Shown here piece by piece: positions 8,354-18,137 of a stretch of 64,000 bases of DNA. The notes under the pieces were generated by a model, which worked only from the letters and a program-made list of their open reading frames with translations, was not told where the DNA came from and searched no databases. A program made the translations under genes and the position numbers. The stretch comes from an uncultured Thermoanaerobaculum sp. (GTDB taxonomy: Bacteria; Acidobacteriota; Thermoanaerobaculia; Thermoanaerobaculales; Thermoanaerobaculaceae), in NCBI GenBank assembly GCA_937934115.1, contig CALHAH010000015.1, positions 186,001 to 250,000 of the forward strand, read 5' to 3'. The stretch's first letter is position 1; every line of letters starts with the position of its first letter.

Positions 8354-9313
8354 ATGACCAGCGTGCAGTTACCTGAAAAAAGCCTTGAGGTGCTGTCGGG
8401 CAACCTGGAGGAGAACTTCCGTTACCTGGGCGAGCGCCTGGGGGTCCGTGTTCAGGCTCGCGGAGACACGGTGTTTTTGGCAGGGGAGCCGCAGGCGGTG
8501 GCTACCGCTGAACGTTTGCTTTCTGATTTGGGGATCCTGGTGAGCAGGGGTTACGCCGTGGGGCGCGAGGAATTCCGCACCGCGCTGCGGGTGTTAGAAG
8601 AGGACCCGGATGTGGATCTGGTGAACTTTTTCACCGACGCTACCATCCCCGAAAGCGTCAAGCGCCTTTTGGTACCGAGAAACTTGAAACAGCGCTTGTT
8701 CATCCAGGCGGTGGTAAAAAACGACATTGTGTTTGCTGTGGGTCCGGCGGGAACCGGGAAAACCTACCTGGCGGTAGCTTTGGCGGCGGCGAGCCTTGCG
8801 GAAAAGCGGGTGCGCCGCATTGTGCTCACCCGGCCAGCAGTGGAGGCTGGCGAGCGCTTGGGGTTCTTGCCTGGGGACTTGGAACAAAAGGTAAACCCTT
8901 ACCTGCGCCCGGTGTACGATGCGCTTTACGACATCCTGGGCTACGACAAGGTGGTCAAACACTTAGAACGTGGCGTCATCGAAATTGCACCCCTCGCCTT
9001 CATGCGCGGGCGCACGTTGAACGACTCCTTTATCCTTTTGGATGAAGCCCAAAACACCACCCCGGAGCAAATGAAGATGTTCCTCACCCGCATGGGGTTC
9101 CACTCCAAAGCCGTGATTACCGGCGACGTGACGCAAATTGACCTGCCGGCCGGAGCGTCCTCGGGGTTGGTGCAAGCCCGCCTGATCCTGCGCGATATTC
9201 CGGGCATTTGCTTTTTCGACTTTACCAAGGAGGATGTGGTCCGTCACCGGTTGGTGCAGCGGGTGGTGGAAGCGTACGAGCGCTTTGAGGCGGCAAAACA
9301 CGAACGACAGTGA
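8354..9313 (+). CDS. ybeZ: PhoH-family ATPase (YbeZ)
   Basis: A PhoH/YbeZ ATPase of about 319 aa. It has an N-terminal KH-like segment, a Walker A motif GPAGTGKTYLA and a Walker B region ILLDEAQNTTPEQMKMFL, then the family block VITGDVTQIDLP. YbeZ acts with the rRNA-processing endonuclease YbeY, whose gene lies two genes downstream, and the ybeZ-HD hydrolase-ybeY-corC-era order is widely conserved. ATG 8354 is chosen because AGGGG lies 4-5 bases upstream; an in-frame start at 8312 would add 14 residues without a better site. The stop overlaps the next start (GTGA). Confidence 0.92.
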   Translation: MTSVQLPEKSLEVLSGNLEENFRYLGERLGVRVQARGDTVFLAGEPQAVATAERLLSDLGILVSRGYAVGREEFRTALRVLEEDPDVDLVNFFTDATIPESVKRLLVPRNLKQRLFIQAVVKNDIVFAVGPAGTGKTYLAVALAAASLAEKRVRRIVLTRPAVEAGERLGFLPGDLEQKVNPYLRPVYDALYDILGYDKVVKHLERGVIEIAPLAFMRGRTLNDSFILLDEAQNTTPEQMKMFLTRMGFHSKAVITGDVTQIDLPAGASSGLVQARLILRDIPGICFFDFTKEDVVRHRLVQRVVEAYERFEAAKHERQ

Positions 9314-11586
9314 ACCTGCGCACACTTTCCCGCGGTCAGAAAACCGCCTCCCACCAGCGAAGAGGCGGCGAGTGGGGTCAGAAACGGCGACGCTTTCTCG
9401 CCCAGGCGTGGCTTTTGGGACCGGCGTTTGTGGTGTTGACCACTTTCTTGGTGGCCCCGCGGCAAACGGGCCATTACCCGCTCTTAAAACCTGGGGACAT
9501 TGCCCCCACAGACGTGGTTATTCACCGCGACGTCACCCTTCCTGACGTGGAATCCACCGAGCAAAAGAGGCGACGGGCGGGTTTGGATGTACCCCCGGTC
9601 TACGTTTTCGATCCTAAGGTAAGCGAGCAAGTGAAAGCCAAACTGGCGGCCGTCGTTGCCTTGGGGCAAAAGTCCGAGCATTACGATGCTTCGCGTCTGG
9701 TTTTGGAGCTATCGCAGGTGGTGGGTCAGCGTCTGGAAGCCCATGAGGTTCAGGTGCTGCGAACGCTACGGTTTTCCCAAGAGTTGCTGTTGGCTTTGCT
9801 GGATGTGGTGGACCAGGTGTACAGGCAAGGGGTGGTGGAAGACCGCGTGGAGTTATTGCGCTGGGCCGACAAGGGTATTACCGTCAAGGAGGCTGGCACC
9901 GACAAGGAGCACCTGCAGCTGGACGTGTTTCGTTTTATAGACGCTGCCACCCTGGCGGAGACCCTGGAACAGCGCTTGGCTGCCCTGCACATCGTGGACC
10001 GTCAGCACCGCCGACCTCTAGCCGCTTTCTTGGCTCGACTTATGCCTGCCAACGTGATTTTGGATCGCGGCGAGACCTTGTCGCGCAGGATGCGGGCAGC
10101 AGCTGGCGTTGAGGAGGTATCGGTGCACCTTAACCGTGGGCGCGTGCTTTTGCGCCGTGGGGACGAGGTGAGCCCGCAGGTAGCCCGGCTTTTGGAATCG
10201 TTGGCGGCTTCCGCACAGGGCCCACGCAGTTTTTGGCCAGTTGTGGGTGCCTTCGGCATGGCTTTGCTGGTGGCCCTCATGTGGTTCTTTTATTTCCGTC
10301 GCGAGCCGGTGGCAGAAAGCGAGCAGCTCGTGCGCTACGGAAGCGTGCTGGTGGTGCTTTTTTTGGCGCTTCTCGTGGAAGGGGCAGTGTCTTTTGTGGT
10401 GGGTAGGGTGGCAGCAGCGGTAATCCGCGAACCGTTTAACGAGGTTGCGGTGTATTGGCCAGCCCTCCCGCACGCCACCGGCCCGATTCTGGCCAGCCTC
10501 ATGTTTGGGCTTTCCGTGGGGGTCTTGTTTGCCGCCAGTCAAGCTGTGCTCGTGTCTTTGATGCTGATTTTCCCCGGACACACGGTGGCCTACTCCTTGC
10601 TGGCGGCTGTGGCGGCAGCGTTTGCCACGCAAAAGGTGAAAGAACGAAACGCCCTCACCAGGGTAGGGCTTTTTTTGGCCGCCTTTAACGTCTTTTGCGC
10701 GGTGACGTTACGCCTCCACAGCCTCCCTAACCCGCAACTTCAGGAGGTTTTGGCCAACACCGCCACTGCCGCTTTGGGCGGCATTATGGCCGCGGTTTTG
10801 GCAAGCTTCTTCCTTCCGGTTTTGGAGAGTGCTACCGGTACCATCACCGATATCCGCCTCTTGGAGCTTTCCAACCCCAACCTCCCTCTGCTTCGCCGGC
10901 TGGCCACCGAGGCCCCGGGTACCTTCCAGCACTCGTTGGCGATGGCCAACCTGGCGGAGGCCGCCGCCGAAGCCATTGGCGCGAACCCGCTTTTGGCGCG
11001 GGTGTGCTGCTACTACCACGACATTGGTAAGCTCATGCGGCCTGAGTACTTCATTGAAAACCAACGGGGAGGGCCCAACCCCCACGATCACCTGTCGCCA
11101 TGGATGTCGGCATTAATTGTGGAAAAGCACGTGAAGGACGGCCTGGAGTTAGCTCGTCATTACAAGCTTCCGGAACCTATCCGTGAAGCCATTGCCACCC
11201 ACCACGGCACCAAGCTCATCCACTTTTTCTACAACCGTGCCAAACAACAGGAAACCCCGGACAAGGGGGAGGTGGAGGAGCAGGAGTTTCGCTACCGCGG
11301 CCCTAAACCCAAGTCCAAGGAAATGGGCATCATCTTGCTTGCCGATGCGGTGGAAGCGGCGGCACGCACCTTGAGCGAAGCCACGCCGGGACGGGTCCAG
11401 AGCATGATCGAGCAAGTGATCAAGAAGGTCTTGGAAGACGGGCAACTGGACGAGTGCGAGCTGACACTGAAGGATCTGGAGAAAATTTCCGCTGCCTTTT
11501 CCTGGGTCATCACTTCGGCGGGCCACCACCGCATTGATTACCCAGGCTTCGACTTTAACCGGAGGGGCAATGGCCGGCAAGCTTAA
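9310..11586 (+). CDS. pgpH: PgpH/YqfF-type membrane HD phosphodiesterase (cyclic-di-AMP hydrolase family)
   Basis: A 758-aa 7TMR-HD protein. One N-terminal TM segment (about 33-53) is followed by an extracytoplasmic domain of about 250 residues, then multiple TM helices (about 310-520) and a cytosolic HD domain. The metal-binding motifs are visible: TFQHSLAMANLAEAA, YYHDIGKL (about residue 570) and IATHHGT. In Firmicutes this family hydrolyses cyclic di-AMP; whether this organism makes that nucleotide cannot be told from the window. The GTG start overlaps the ybeZ stop and the gene overlaps ybeY by 17 bp, so it belongs to the ybeZ-era operon. Confidence 0.9.
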   Translation: MNLRTLSRGQKTASHQRRGGEWGQKRRRFLAQAWLLGPAFVVLTTFLVAPRQTGHYPLLKPGDIAPTDVVIHRDVTLPDVESTEQKRRRAGLDVPPVYVFDPKVSEQVKAKLAAVVALGQKSEHYDASRLVLELSQVVGQRLEAHEVQVLRTLRFSQELLLALLDVVDQVYRQGVVEDRVELLRWADKGITVKEAGTDKEHLQLDVFRFIDAATLAETLEQRLAALHIVDRQHRRPLAAFLARLMPANVILDRGETLSRRMRAAAGVEEVSVHLNRGRVLLRRGDEVSPQVARLLESLAASAQGPRSFWPVVGAFGMALLVALMWFFYFRREPVAESEQLVRYGSVLVVLFLALLVEGAVSFVVGRVAAAVIREPFNEVAVYWPALPHATGPILASLMFGLSVGVLFAASQAVLVSLMLIFPGHTVAYSLLAAVAAAFATQKVKERNALTRVGLFLAAFNVFCAVTLRLHSLPNPQLQEVLANTATAALGGIMAAVLASFFLPVLESATGTITDIRLLELSNPNLPLLRRLATEAPGTFQHSLAMANLAEAAAEAIGANPLLARVCCYYHDIGKLMRPEYFIENQRGGPNPHDHLSPWMSALIVEKHVKDGLELARHYKLPEPIREAIATHHGTKLIHFFYNRAKQQETPDKGEVEEQEFRYRGPKPKSKEMGIILLADAVEAAARTLSEATPGRVQSMIEQVIKKVLEDGQLDECELTLKDLEKISAAFSWVITSAGHHRIDYPGFDFNRRGNGRQA

Positions 11587-12001
11587 GGTGTCAGTGCGTT
11601 GGCAAGGGCGAGCTTTGCCGGGGCTAAGCAAACGACTGCGTGAGGTGGGGGTGGCTGCGCTGCAGCGGGTGGGGGTGGTGGAGGGGGAGCTTTCTGTGCT
11701 TTTTTGCGATGACCGCACCATGGAGCTTTTGAACCGCCGTTTCCGCCACAAGGCTAAGCCTACGGATGTGCTCTCTTTCCCGGCTCACGATCGCTTGCCC
11801 AGCGGCACCGTGCACTTGGGGGACGTGGCGATTTCCGTAGAAACCGCCGCTCGCCAAGCGGAGACGGCCGGCCACAGCCTGGAGCGAGAGCTGTGCCTCT
11901 TGCTCATTCACGGCGCCTTGCACGTGTGCGGCTTTGACCACGAGCAAGACCGCGGTGAGATGGAAGCCTTGGAAAAGCAATTGCGGGAGGAGCTTTTGTG
12001 A
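11570..12001 (+). CDS. ybeY: Endoribonuclease YbeY (16S rRNA maturation)
   Basis: A 143-aa YbeY metalloprotein with the zinc-binding H-x3-H-x5-H motif in LIHGALHVCGFDH and the upstream block KPTDVLSFP. YbeY takes part in 3' maturation of 16S rRNA and in ribosome quality control. ATG 11570 is chosen because GGAGGGG is positioned correctly before it; the longer reading from 11534 lies inside pgpH and adds no conserved residues. Its stop overlaps the corC start (GTGA). Confidence 0.93.
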   Translation: MAGKLKVSVRWQGRALPGLSKRLREVGVAALQRVGVVEGELSVLFCDDRTMELLNRRFRHKAKPTDVLSFPAHDRLPSGTVHLGDVAISVETAARQAETAGHSLERELCLLLIHGALHVCGFDHEQDRGEMEALEKQLREELL

Positions 12002-13269
12002 GCCAAGCGCTTTCTCAGTGGTGGGCGAACCCTGTCACCGCTCTGCTTTTTGCCGGGCTGGCCGCGGGAGTGGCTTTTTTGCTTATGTCCGGGGTTTTTG
12101 GGGTGGTGCGGCTGGGCAGCATTCAGTTTGCAGGCTTGCTGTCGGCGCGCAAGAACCTCCTGCCCGGCGTGCCCCGGAGCTTCGAAGCGGCTGCGGCGTG
12201 TGTGGTTTTTTTAGTGGGAGCGGTAGCGGGCTTGTGGGTACTGCTCACCGCGGTGCTTTGGCGGGCAGCAACCTTGGCCGGGGCTGGGGAGCTGGGGGCT
12301 TGGGCCGTAGTTTGCGTCACCTGGTTCAGTTTGGTGGCCTTATCTGCGCGCATGACCGTGGGAGAAAGGGCGGAGTTTTTTGCGGTGGCAGCGCTTTACC
12401 TTCTTCGTCCGGTGGCCCCGGTTATTGGCTTTCTTGCTCGTTTTCCGCACCCCCTTGCGGAAAACGCGGGAAACGGTGAGGCGCAGGAAGAAAGCGAGGT
12501 GGACGAGCACGAAGTGCGAGCTTTTATCGGCGCCGGGGAGGAGGCGGGCATCTTGGAACGCGAGGAAGCAGAGTTGGTGGCCTCCATCGTGGAGCTTTCC
12601 GACACTGTGGCCCGGGAGATCATGACCCCCCGCACCGACCTGGTGGCGTTGCCGGTGGATGCGGACTTTGAAACGGTAAAGACCGTGTTTGCCGAGTCCA
12701 TGTTCACGCGGCTGCCGGTTTACGGCAAGAGCTTGGACCACATCGAGGGGTTAGTCCACGTTAAGGACGTGCTACGGGCGGTAGCCTCCAACCAGTCACC
12801 TCCAGCGCGCACGCTGATGCGGCCAGTGCTGGTCGTTCCCGAAACCAAGCCGTTGCGCGACCTCCTTCGGCTTTTCCAGCAGAGCCGGCAGCAGCTGGCG
12901 GTGGTGGTGGACGAGTACGGCGGCACGGCGGGCATCGTGACGCTGGAGGACGTACTCGAGGAGATCGTGGGTGAAATTCAAGACGAGCACCAAAAGGAGC
13001 CCCCTGAAATCGAGCAAGAAGGGGACAGCTGCTACGTCATTGCCGGCAACGCCCACGTGGAAACCCTTACGGAGCTCTTTGGCCTCGAGTTGGAAGACGA
13101 CGCGGCTTACGATTCGGTGGCAGGTCTGGTTTTGGATCGTCTCGGACATTTACCGCGTCCCGGTGAGAGGGTGGAATACCGGGGGCTACTCTTGGAAGTG
13201 GTGGAAGTAGAGCGCCGGCGGCTCAAAAGGGTGCGCGTTTGCCCGCGCCAGGGGGGTGTTCCCGCATGA
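11998..13269 (+). CDS. HlyC/CorC family protein (DUF21 membrane domain, two CBS domains)
   Basis: A 423-aa protein with an N-terminal multi-TM DUF21/CNNM domain (about 1-150), an acidic linker, paired CBS domains containing [12 protein letters not shown] and [21 protein letters not shown], and a C-terminal CorC_HlyC transporter-associated domain. Relatives act in Mg/Co efflux or, as YbeX, near ribosome maturation. The gene sits in the classical ybeX position between ybeY and era, with 4-bp overlaps on both sides. Confidence 0.9.
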   Translation: MSQALSQWWANPVTALLFAGLAAGVAFLLMSGVFGVVRLGSIQFAGLLSARKNLLPGVPRSFEAAAACVVFLVGAVAGLWVLLTAVLWRAATLAGAGELGAWAVVCVTWFSLVALSARMTVGERAEFFAVAALYLLRPVAPVIGFLARFPHPLAENAGNGEAQEESEVDEHEVRAFIGAGEEAGILEREEAELVASIVELSDTVAREIMTPRTDLVALPVDADFETVKTVFAESMFTRLPVYGKSLDHIEGLVHVKDVLRAVASNQSPPARTLMRPVLVVPETKPLRDLLRLFQQSRQQLAVVVDEYGGTAGIVTLEDVLEEIVGEIQDEHQKEPPEIEQEGDSCYVIAGNAHVETLTELFGLELEDDAAYDSVAGLVLDRLGHLPRPGERVEYRGLLLEVVEVERRRLKRVRVCPRQGGVPA

Positions 13270-14186
13270 AAAGCGGGACCGTGGCTTTGGTGGGGCGACC
13301 CAATGTGGGGAAGAGCACCCTCATCAACGCGTTGGTGGGGCAAAAGGTGGCCATCGTTTCGCCGCGGCCGCAAACCACGCGTCACCGCATCGTAGGGGTG
13401 GTGAACGAGGCACGGGGACAGGTCGTCTTTTTTGACGTACCGGGGGTTCATCGCCCCTTACACCGCATGAACGTGCAAATGATGCACGTGCTGCGGGAAA
13501 CCATTCAGGAAGTGGATGTGGTGGTGCAAATGTTCGCCGCCGATGAACCACCCGGCCACGGCGAGGCGTTTGTGGTGGAGCTGCTCTCTGGGCTTGCCAC
13601 GCCAGTGATCTTGGTCCCCAACAAGCTGGACCTGGCACCGGCGCGCAGGCACTTGGCGGAACGCATCGCCTTTTACACCCAACGCCGTTCCTACGCTGCC
13701 ATTGTTCCTGTTTCCGCAGTCACCGGTGAGGGTATCCCTGTGCTCCTCATGCACCTTTTTGCCCTGCTTCCCGAAGGGGAGGCGCTGTTGCCCGCCGACG
13801 CTACTACCACCCAAAGCGAACGCTTTTTCATTGCTGAGCTCATCCGTGAGGCTCTCCTAGAACGGGTGGACGCCGAGCTGCCCTTTACCACGGCAGTTTT
13901 GGTTCGGCACATGGAAGAGGAAGAAAGAGGGGGCGGGCTGCCACTTTTAAAGGTGTGGGCGGACATCTTGGTGGAAAGGGAAAGCCAAAAGGCCATTGTG
14001 GTTGGGCGGGGTGGGCGAATGATTAAAGCTGTGGGCGAGGCAGCTCGGGAGCGTATTGAGAAAATTCTGGGTGTAAGGCTTTATTTGGACCTGCGTGTAA
14101 AGGCGTCTCCCGGTTGGCGGGAAAAACCCCACGTTTTGGCGGAGCTGGAGCCCGCGGACGTCCCTTGGAATGGGGAGGAAGGTTGA
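13266..14186 (+). CDS. era: GTPase Era
   Basis: A 306-aa Era GTPase, needed for 30S subunit assembly. The G1 motif GRPNVGKST, G3 DVPGV (usually DTPGI), G4 NKLD and G5-like VSAVTGEG are in order. They are followed by the KH RNA-binding domain with VVGRGGRMIKAVGEAAR and the terminal VKASPGWRE. ATG 13266 overlaps the corC stop and has GGGGGTG upstream. The T-to-V change in G3 is mild and occurs in other P-loop GTPases. Confidence 0.95.
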   Translation: MKSGTVALVGRPNVGKSTLINALVGQKVAIVSPRPQTTRHRIVGVVNEARGQVVFFDVPGVHRPLHRMNVQMMHVLRETIQEVDVVVQMFAADEPPGHGEAFVVELLSGLATPVILVPNKLDLAPARRHLAERIAFYTQRRSYAAIVPVSAVTGEGIPVLLMHLFALLPEGEALLPADATTTQSERFFIAELIREALLERVDAELPFTTAVLVRHMEEEERGGGLPLLKVWADILVERESQKAIVVGRGGRMIKAVGEAARERIEKILGVRLYLDLRVKASPGWREKPHVLAELEPADVPWNGEEG

Positions 14187-14413
14187 TCCTCGTTTACGTG
14201 GCCGACGGATGTCCCTTTTGCGAGCTTTTGCTCGCTGACTTAAAGAGACGTCGGGTGGCCTTTGCGGTGGTGAACTTGAGCCGGGAACCCGAAAGAATAG
14301 GGGAGCTGGCCCGTTGGACCTTCCAAAGGGCAGTACCAGTGGTGGTGGACCACGAAAGGTGCAGCGTGGGTTTTCACGGCCAAAGCACGGAACTGGCGGC
14401 CTTAGGGTTGTGA
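14183..14413 (+). CDS. Small glutaredoxin-like protein with CPFC motif
   Basis: A 76-aa thioredoxin-fold protein starting LILVYVADGCPFCELLLADL, with a CPFC redox site near the N-terminus, then a beta-strand (FAVVNLS) and a cis-Pro-like AVPVVV segment followed by a lone Cys. The size and order match glutaredoxin/NrdH-like domains. The start is inferred to be TTG at 14183, overlapping the era stop (TTGA) and preceded by GGGGAGGAA. Its substrate is unknown. Confidence 0.7.
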   Translation: MILVYVADGCPFCELLLADLKRRRVAFAVVNLSREPERIGELARWTFQRAVPVVVDHERCSVGFHGQSTELAALGL

Positions 14414-14423
14414 GCCTTGGAGT

Positions 14424-15368
14424 TTACAGCAAGCTAAAACTTGCCGGCAGAAAGTAACCGGCACGGGGATTTTCGTTGGCTAACCAATAGGATGCTGCGG
14501 TGACCTCCGGCTTGGGCTCCAGGATGTGATCAAAAGCCCGGGCAAATGTGGTGGGTAGGAGGCAGCTTACCGAGACGTTTTCAGCTTTTTCGCTTAGCGA
14601 ACCGGCCGTGAACTGCAAGGCCCATCCAAAAGCCGCAAGTGAGGCTTCTTCGGTGGCTCCCACCACCGGCCCGCACTGGCCTGCGCCTCCGTAGGCGTAC
14701 GCCGTGATGCGGTCGCCCTCCCGTATTACTGCCAAACGCAAGTTGCGCGAAAAGAGCCAGTACTCGTGGTCCATGGGGCGGGCAAAGCCGCGGACCAGCC
14801 GGTCCAAACGCTCTAAGTCCGCAAAGAAAGCTCGGCGTCCCACCGCTTCGGCGGTGACTTCGGTTCCCGGCTGAAGCTTGACGAGTTGATGGGCCAGGGG
14901 GAGGGCCCTCTCCACGGGCAAAAGCAAGCGCAAGAGGAGAAATGACGGCGAAAGGCCAAAACCGATGCCCAGGGCGACGTGCCACGGTGTGAGGGCGTCA
15001 AAAGCCACCTTGGTCGCTCCGGAGCGCTGACCGAAAAGCAAGGCGCGGCGGAAAAGGGCCTCGGCGGCGCCAGCCTCACGGTATTCAGGAAGGACCCAAA
15101 GCTGGGAAATCAAGAGCCAGCGGGAGCGAACGAAGCTGGCCACAAACCCTACCACTTCCGAGGCCAAGCTGGCCACCAGCACGCCGTCGGCATCGTGTTG
15201 AGCCAGGTGCTCCAGGTCCCAGCGAAGATCTGATGCTTGCGTTTTTCTTTCTGCTGTAGGGCGGGTGTCCTCCCAACCCGGAAGAAAGGAACGCATTTGT
15301 TCTGCCATATCAGAAAGCGGGCCAATACCTATTCGCGAAGTGGGCAACACCTTAATCTTGCCGCTCAT
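14424..15368 (-). CDS. GNAT-like acetyltransferase, probable double domain
   Basis: A protein of about 314 aa. The N-terminal half is a GNAT domain with ADGVLVASLASEVVGFVASF, then SQLWVLPEYREAGAAEALF, where the R/Q-x-x-G-x-A/G motif is degenerate (YREAGAAEAL). The C-terminal half, with NLRLAVIREGDRITAYAYGG, looks like a second, more diverged GNAT fold. The ATG at 15368 follows GAGGAGGGGG. It converges on the glutaredoxin-like gene with a 10-bp gap. The acceptor substrate is unknown, and the worn acetyl-CoA motif makes activity uncertain. Confidence 0.65.
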   Translation of the reverse strand: MSGKIKVLPTSRIGIGPLSDMAEQMRSFLPGWEDTRPTAERKTQASDLRWDLEHLAQHDADGVLVASLASEVVGFVASFVRSRWLLISQLWVLPEYREAGAAEALFRRALLFGQRSGATKVAFDALTPWHVALGIGFGLSPSFLLLRLLLPVERALPLAHQLVKLQPGTEVTAEAVGRRAFFADLERLDRLVRGFARPMDHEYWLFSRNLRLAVIREGDRITAYAYGGAGQCGPVVGATEEASLAAFGWALQFTAGSLSEKAENVSVSCLLPTTFARAFDHILEPKPEVTAASYWLANENPRAGYFLPASFSLL

Positions 15369-15637
15369 AACCCCCTCCTCTCCGCTCCTGCCGCCGTCCA
15401 TGAGGTTTGCCGGTCAGCACCAGACCCCAACCTCCGTGGCCCTCCCACGGGACGCTTTCGCCCGCGGCGTGCTCTGTGAAAGATCGGCTAACGCCGGCGG
15501 TACCCCACCGCGGACGAATTCTAACAGAGCGCTTGCATGAGGCATGGGAAAAGCCGTCCACCAATAACCGCTTTTGGTCTCGCCACAGCGACTCTTTCTC
15601 TTGATGACGAACTGGTGGCAGAAATTCGGTTTTCTGG

Positions 15638-15643
15638 CATAAT
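15638..15643 (+). promoter_or_regulatory. Putative extended -10 upstream of the Fe-S oxidoreductase gene
   Basis: TGGCATAAT reads as an extended -10 (TG, one base, CATAAT) 19 bp before the ATG at 15663, leaving room for the AAAGGAGG ribosome site. No good -35 is present. The divergent intergenic stretch 15369-15662 (about 290 bp) otherwise holds nothing I recognise. Confidence 0.4.
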
Positions 15644-15662
15644 TGCCGCGAAAGGAGGCGCT

Positions 15663-17666
15663 ATGCACCACGCCACGCAGCTTTTTCCAGGATCGGGGTT
15701 GGGTTTGTGGTTTTTTTGGCTTCTGCTTTTGCTGGCGATCGCCGGGGTAACGTACTCACTTTTTCGGCGTTTGCAGCTGGTGGCCGCGGGCCGGCGTGGA
15801 GTGGCGTTGGGGCAATGGGGTCGGAGGCTGTGGGATGTGCTCGTGTACGTCCTGGGGCAAAAGCGCATGTTTTCTGATCCGGTACCCGGAGTTATGCATG
15901 CTTTGATTTTTTGGGGCTTTTGCGTTTTTCTACTGCGCTCGCTGGGTCTCGTTTACGAGGGTATCACTGGCGGCAAAGAGCTTCCCTTCCTTTCTGGAGC
16001 CTTTGGTAACCTTTATGGTTTTACGAAGGATATTTTTGCGGTTTTGGTGCTCATAGGTGTAGCAGTAGCCATGTTTCGGAGGGCGGTGACGCGCCCGGCG
16101 CGCTTGGAGTACTCGGCGGACGCTTGGTTCATTTTGTGCATGATCGCCGCCCTCATGATTACCGATATCACCATGGACGCGCCCCGTATTGCCGCGGGAG
16201 CCGCTGATACCTTAGGCGGTGCAGTGGTCTCAAAAACCGTAGCTGGGTGGTTTGCGGGCTCAGCCATGGGGACGCTTTCCGGGGTGTACGCTACCTCCTG
16301 GTGGCTGCATGTGGTGGTGCTTTTCGTTTTTGCCAACTACCTCCCTTACTCCAAGCACTTTCACGTGTATCTTTCGCTGCCCAACGTCCTTTTGCGGCCG
16401 CTGGAAAAGCCAGGGAAGCTTGCCAAGATGGACTTGGAAAACATCGAAGAAGGTACCACCTTGGGTGCTGCCAAGGTTACCGACTTTACATGGAAGCAGC
16501 TTTTGGATCTTTACACCTGCACGGAGTGTGGCCGCTGCACGGTGGTGTGTCCCACCACGATTACCGGTAAGCCCCTGATCCCTAGGGACCTTACCATTGA
16601 CTTACGGGATCACCTAACCGCAAACGACACGAGCATTTTGAAGGGGAACAAAGGGGAGCTCCCGGATTTGGCGGCATCGGTGATTAACCCAGAAACCATT
16701 TGGGCCTGCACCACCTGCCGGTGGTGTGAAGAGGCGTGTCCGCTTTTTATCTCGTACACCGACAAAATCGTGGAAATGCGGCGCCACTTGGTGCTGGAAA
16801 AAGCCGAGTTTCCCGCAGAGGCCGAGCCGGCCTTTAGAGGCATGGAAACCGCTGGTAATCCTTGGCAGTTGCCGGCGGATAGCCGGGCAGATTGGGCGAA
16901 AGGTTTGGACGTGCCTAAAGCCAGCGACGGTGCGGCGTTCGAATACCTATTTTGGGTGGGTTGTGCCGGTTCCTTTGACGATCAAGGTAAGCGCACTTCA
17001 ATAGCCCTGGCTAAGCTCCTGAAGGCGGCGGGGGTCACGTTTGCCATTTTGGGTGCCGAGGAGACCTGCACCGGGGATGCCGCTCGGCGCTTGGGGAACG
17101 AGTACCTTTTCCAAATGCTTGCGCAGGCCAACGTGGAAACCCTCAACCGCTATGGAGTGAAGAAGATCGTAACCAACTGCCCACACTGCTTGCACACGTT
17201 GCAAAACGAGTACCCTGACTTTGGCGGTAATTACGAGGTAATCCACGGCACACAGCTTTTGGCCCAACTCCTGCGGGAAGGAAGGCTCAAGCTCACCAAG
17301 GAGCTGCACCAGGAGCTTACCTTCCACGATCCCTGCTACTTGGGCCGTACCAACCGGGAGTTTGATGCGCCCCGCGAGGTTCTGGCGGCCATTCCCGGCT
17401 TGCGTGTGAAAGAAGCTCCGCTTTCCCGGGAAAAGGCCATGTGCTGCGGAGCCGGCGGCGGTCGCATGTGGCTGGAGGAAAAGCTAGGCAGCCGCATTAA
17501 CCAAACCCGCTTGCAGCAGTTGGAGGCCTCGGGCTGCCAGGACGTGGCCGTGGCGTGCCCGTTCTGCGCCATCATGATTGGCAATGCCCAGGGGGAACTG
17601 GGGAGGGAGCAAGCCAAGACCACGGACGTAGTGCAGCTGGCGGCGCAGGCTCTGGGTGAGGGCTAG
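15663..17666 (+). CDS. Membrane Fe-S oxidoreductase (ETF:quinone oxidoreductase EMO-like; HdrD/GlpC-related)
   Basis: A 667-aa protein. The N-terminal part has about six TM helices and resembles a NarI-like cytochrome b domain. Two 4Fe-4S motifs follow (CTECGRCTVVCP near 285 and CTTCRWCEEACP near 348). Then come two CCG cysteine-rich domains (VGCAGSFDDQ; CPHCLHTLQNEYP; HDPCYLGR; CCGAGGGRMW). This architecture matches membrane oxidoreductases proposed to pass electrons from electron-transfer flavoprotein to menaquinone during acyl-CoA oxidation. The fadN-fadA operon nearby fits, though no etf genes are in view. The AAAGGAGG site fixes the start. Heterodisulfide-reductase-like or glycolate-oxidase-like roles are alternatives. 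Confidence 0.85.
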   Translation: MHHATQLFPGSGLGLWFFWLLLLLAIAGVTYSLFRRLQLVAAGRRGVALGQWGRRLWDVLVYVLGQKRMFSDPVPGVMHALIFWGFCVFLLRSLGLVYEGITGGKELPFLSGAFGNLYGFTKDIFAVLVLIGVAVAMFRRAVTRPARLEYSADAWFILCMIAALMITDITMDAPRIAAGAADTLGGAVVSKTVAGWFAGSAMGTLSGVYATSWWLHVVVLFVFANYLPYSKHFHVYLSLPNVLLRPLEKPGKLAKMDLENIEEGTTLGAAKVTDFTWKQLLDLYTCTECGRCTVVCPTTITGKPLIPRDLTIDLRDHLTANDTSILKGNKGELPDLAASVINPETIWACTTCRWCEEACPLFISYTDKIVEMRRHLVLEKAEFPAEAEPAFRGMETAGNPWQLPADSRADWAKGLDVPKASDGAAFEYLFWVGCAGSFDDQGKRTSIALAKLLKAAGVTFAILGAEETCTGDAARRLGNEYLFQMLAQANVETLNRYGVKKIVTNCPHCLHTLQNEYPDFGGNYEVIHGTQLLAQLLREGRLKLTKELHQELTFHDPCYLGRTNREFDAPREVLAAIPGLRVKEAPLSREKAMCCGAGGGRMWLEEKLGSRINQTRLQQLEASGCQDVAVACPFCAIMIGNAQGELGREQAKTTDVVQLAAQALGEG

Positions 17667-18066
17667 CGTTTCTCCTTCGCATCCCCATGGGGGCGGGCAC
17701 CTGCGACTGGCCCGCTTCGGGGAAACCTTGGCCCTGTGGTGGCTGCGCCTCAAGGGTTACCGCTTAGAGGCCCGCAATTGGCGCTGCCCCCTGGGAGAGC
17801 TGGACCTGGTGATGCGTTCCCGCCACGTCTTGGTGTTTGTGGAGGTAAAAACTCGCACGTCCCTCTCTGTCGGTCTTCCGGAGGAAGCTGTATCTGCAGG
17901 TAAAAAAGCGCAACTGTTGCGGGTGGCTCAAGCGTACCTATCCCAGCGCCGAGGGCCTGTTTCTTTTTGCCGCTTCGACGTGGTGGCGGTGGAAGTGCAT
18001 GGTTTCTTCCCGCGTTTGCGCCACTACCGTGGCGCGTTTTCTAGAAAAGAGTCCGGGAGAAGCTGA
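17656..18066 (+). CDS. yraN: YraN/UPF0102 family endonuclease-like protein
   Basis: A 136-aa UPF0102 protein carrying the nuclease-fold core LGELDLVMRSRHVLVFVEVK (the E...D...E-x-K pattern) and the FDVVAVE strand. The biochemical role is not settled; the fold is that of restriction/Holliday-junction nucleases. The GTG start overlaps the end of the Fe-S oxidoreductase gene by 11 bp, implying co-transcription. Confidence 0.85.
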   Translation: MRASVSPSHPHGGGHLRLARFGETLALWWLRLKGYRLEARNWRCPLGELDLVMRSRHVLVFVEVKTRTSLSVGLPEEAVSAGKKAQLLRVAQAYLSQRRGPVSFCRFDVVAVEVHGFFPRLRHYRGAFSRKESGRS

Positions 18067-18137
18067 TGGCCGATGGTGTGTCACTTCGTTGGTAAACTTG
18101 ATGCGGGTGGGTGGGGCTTTGGGTAAAGGGGGGCAGG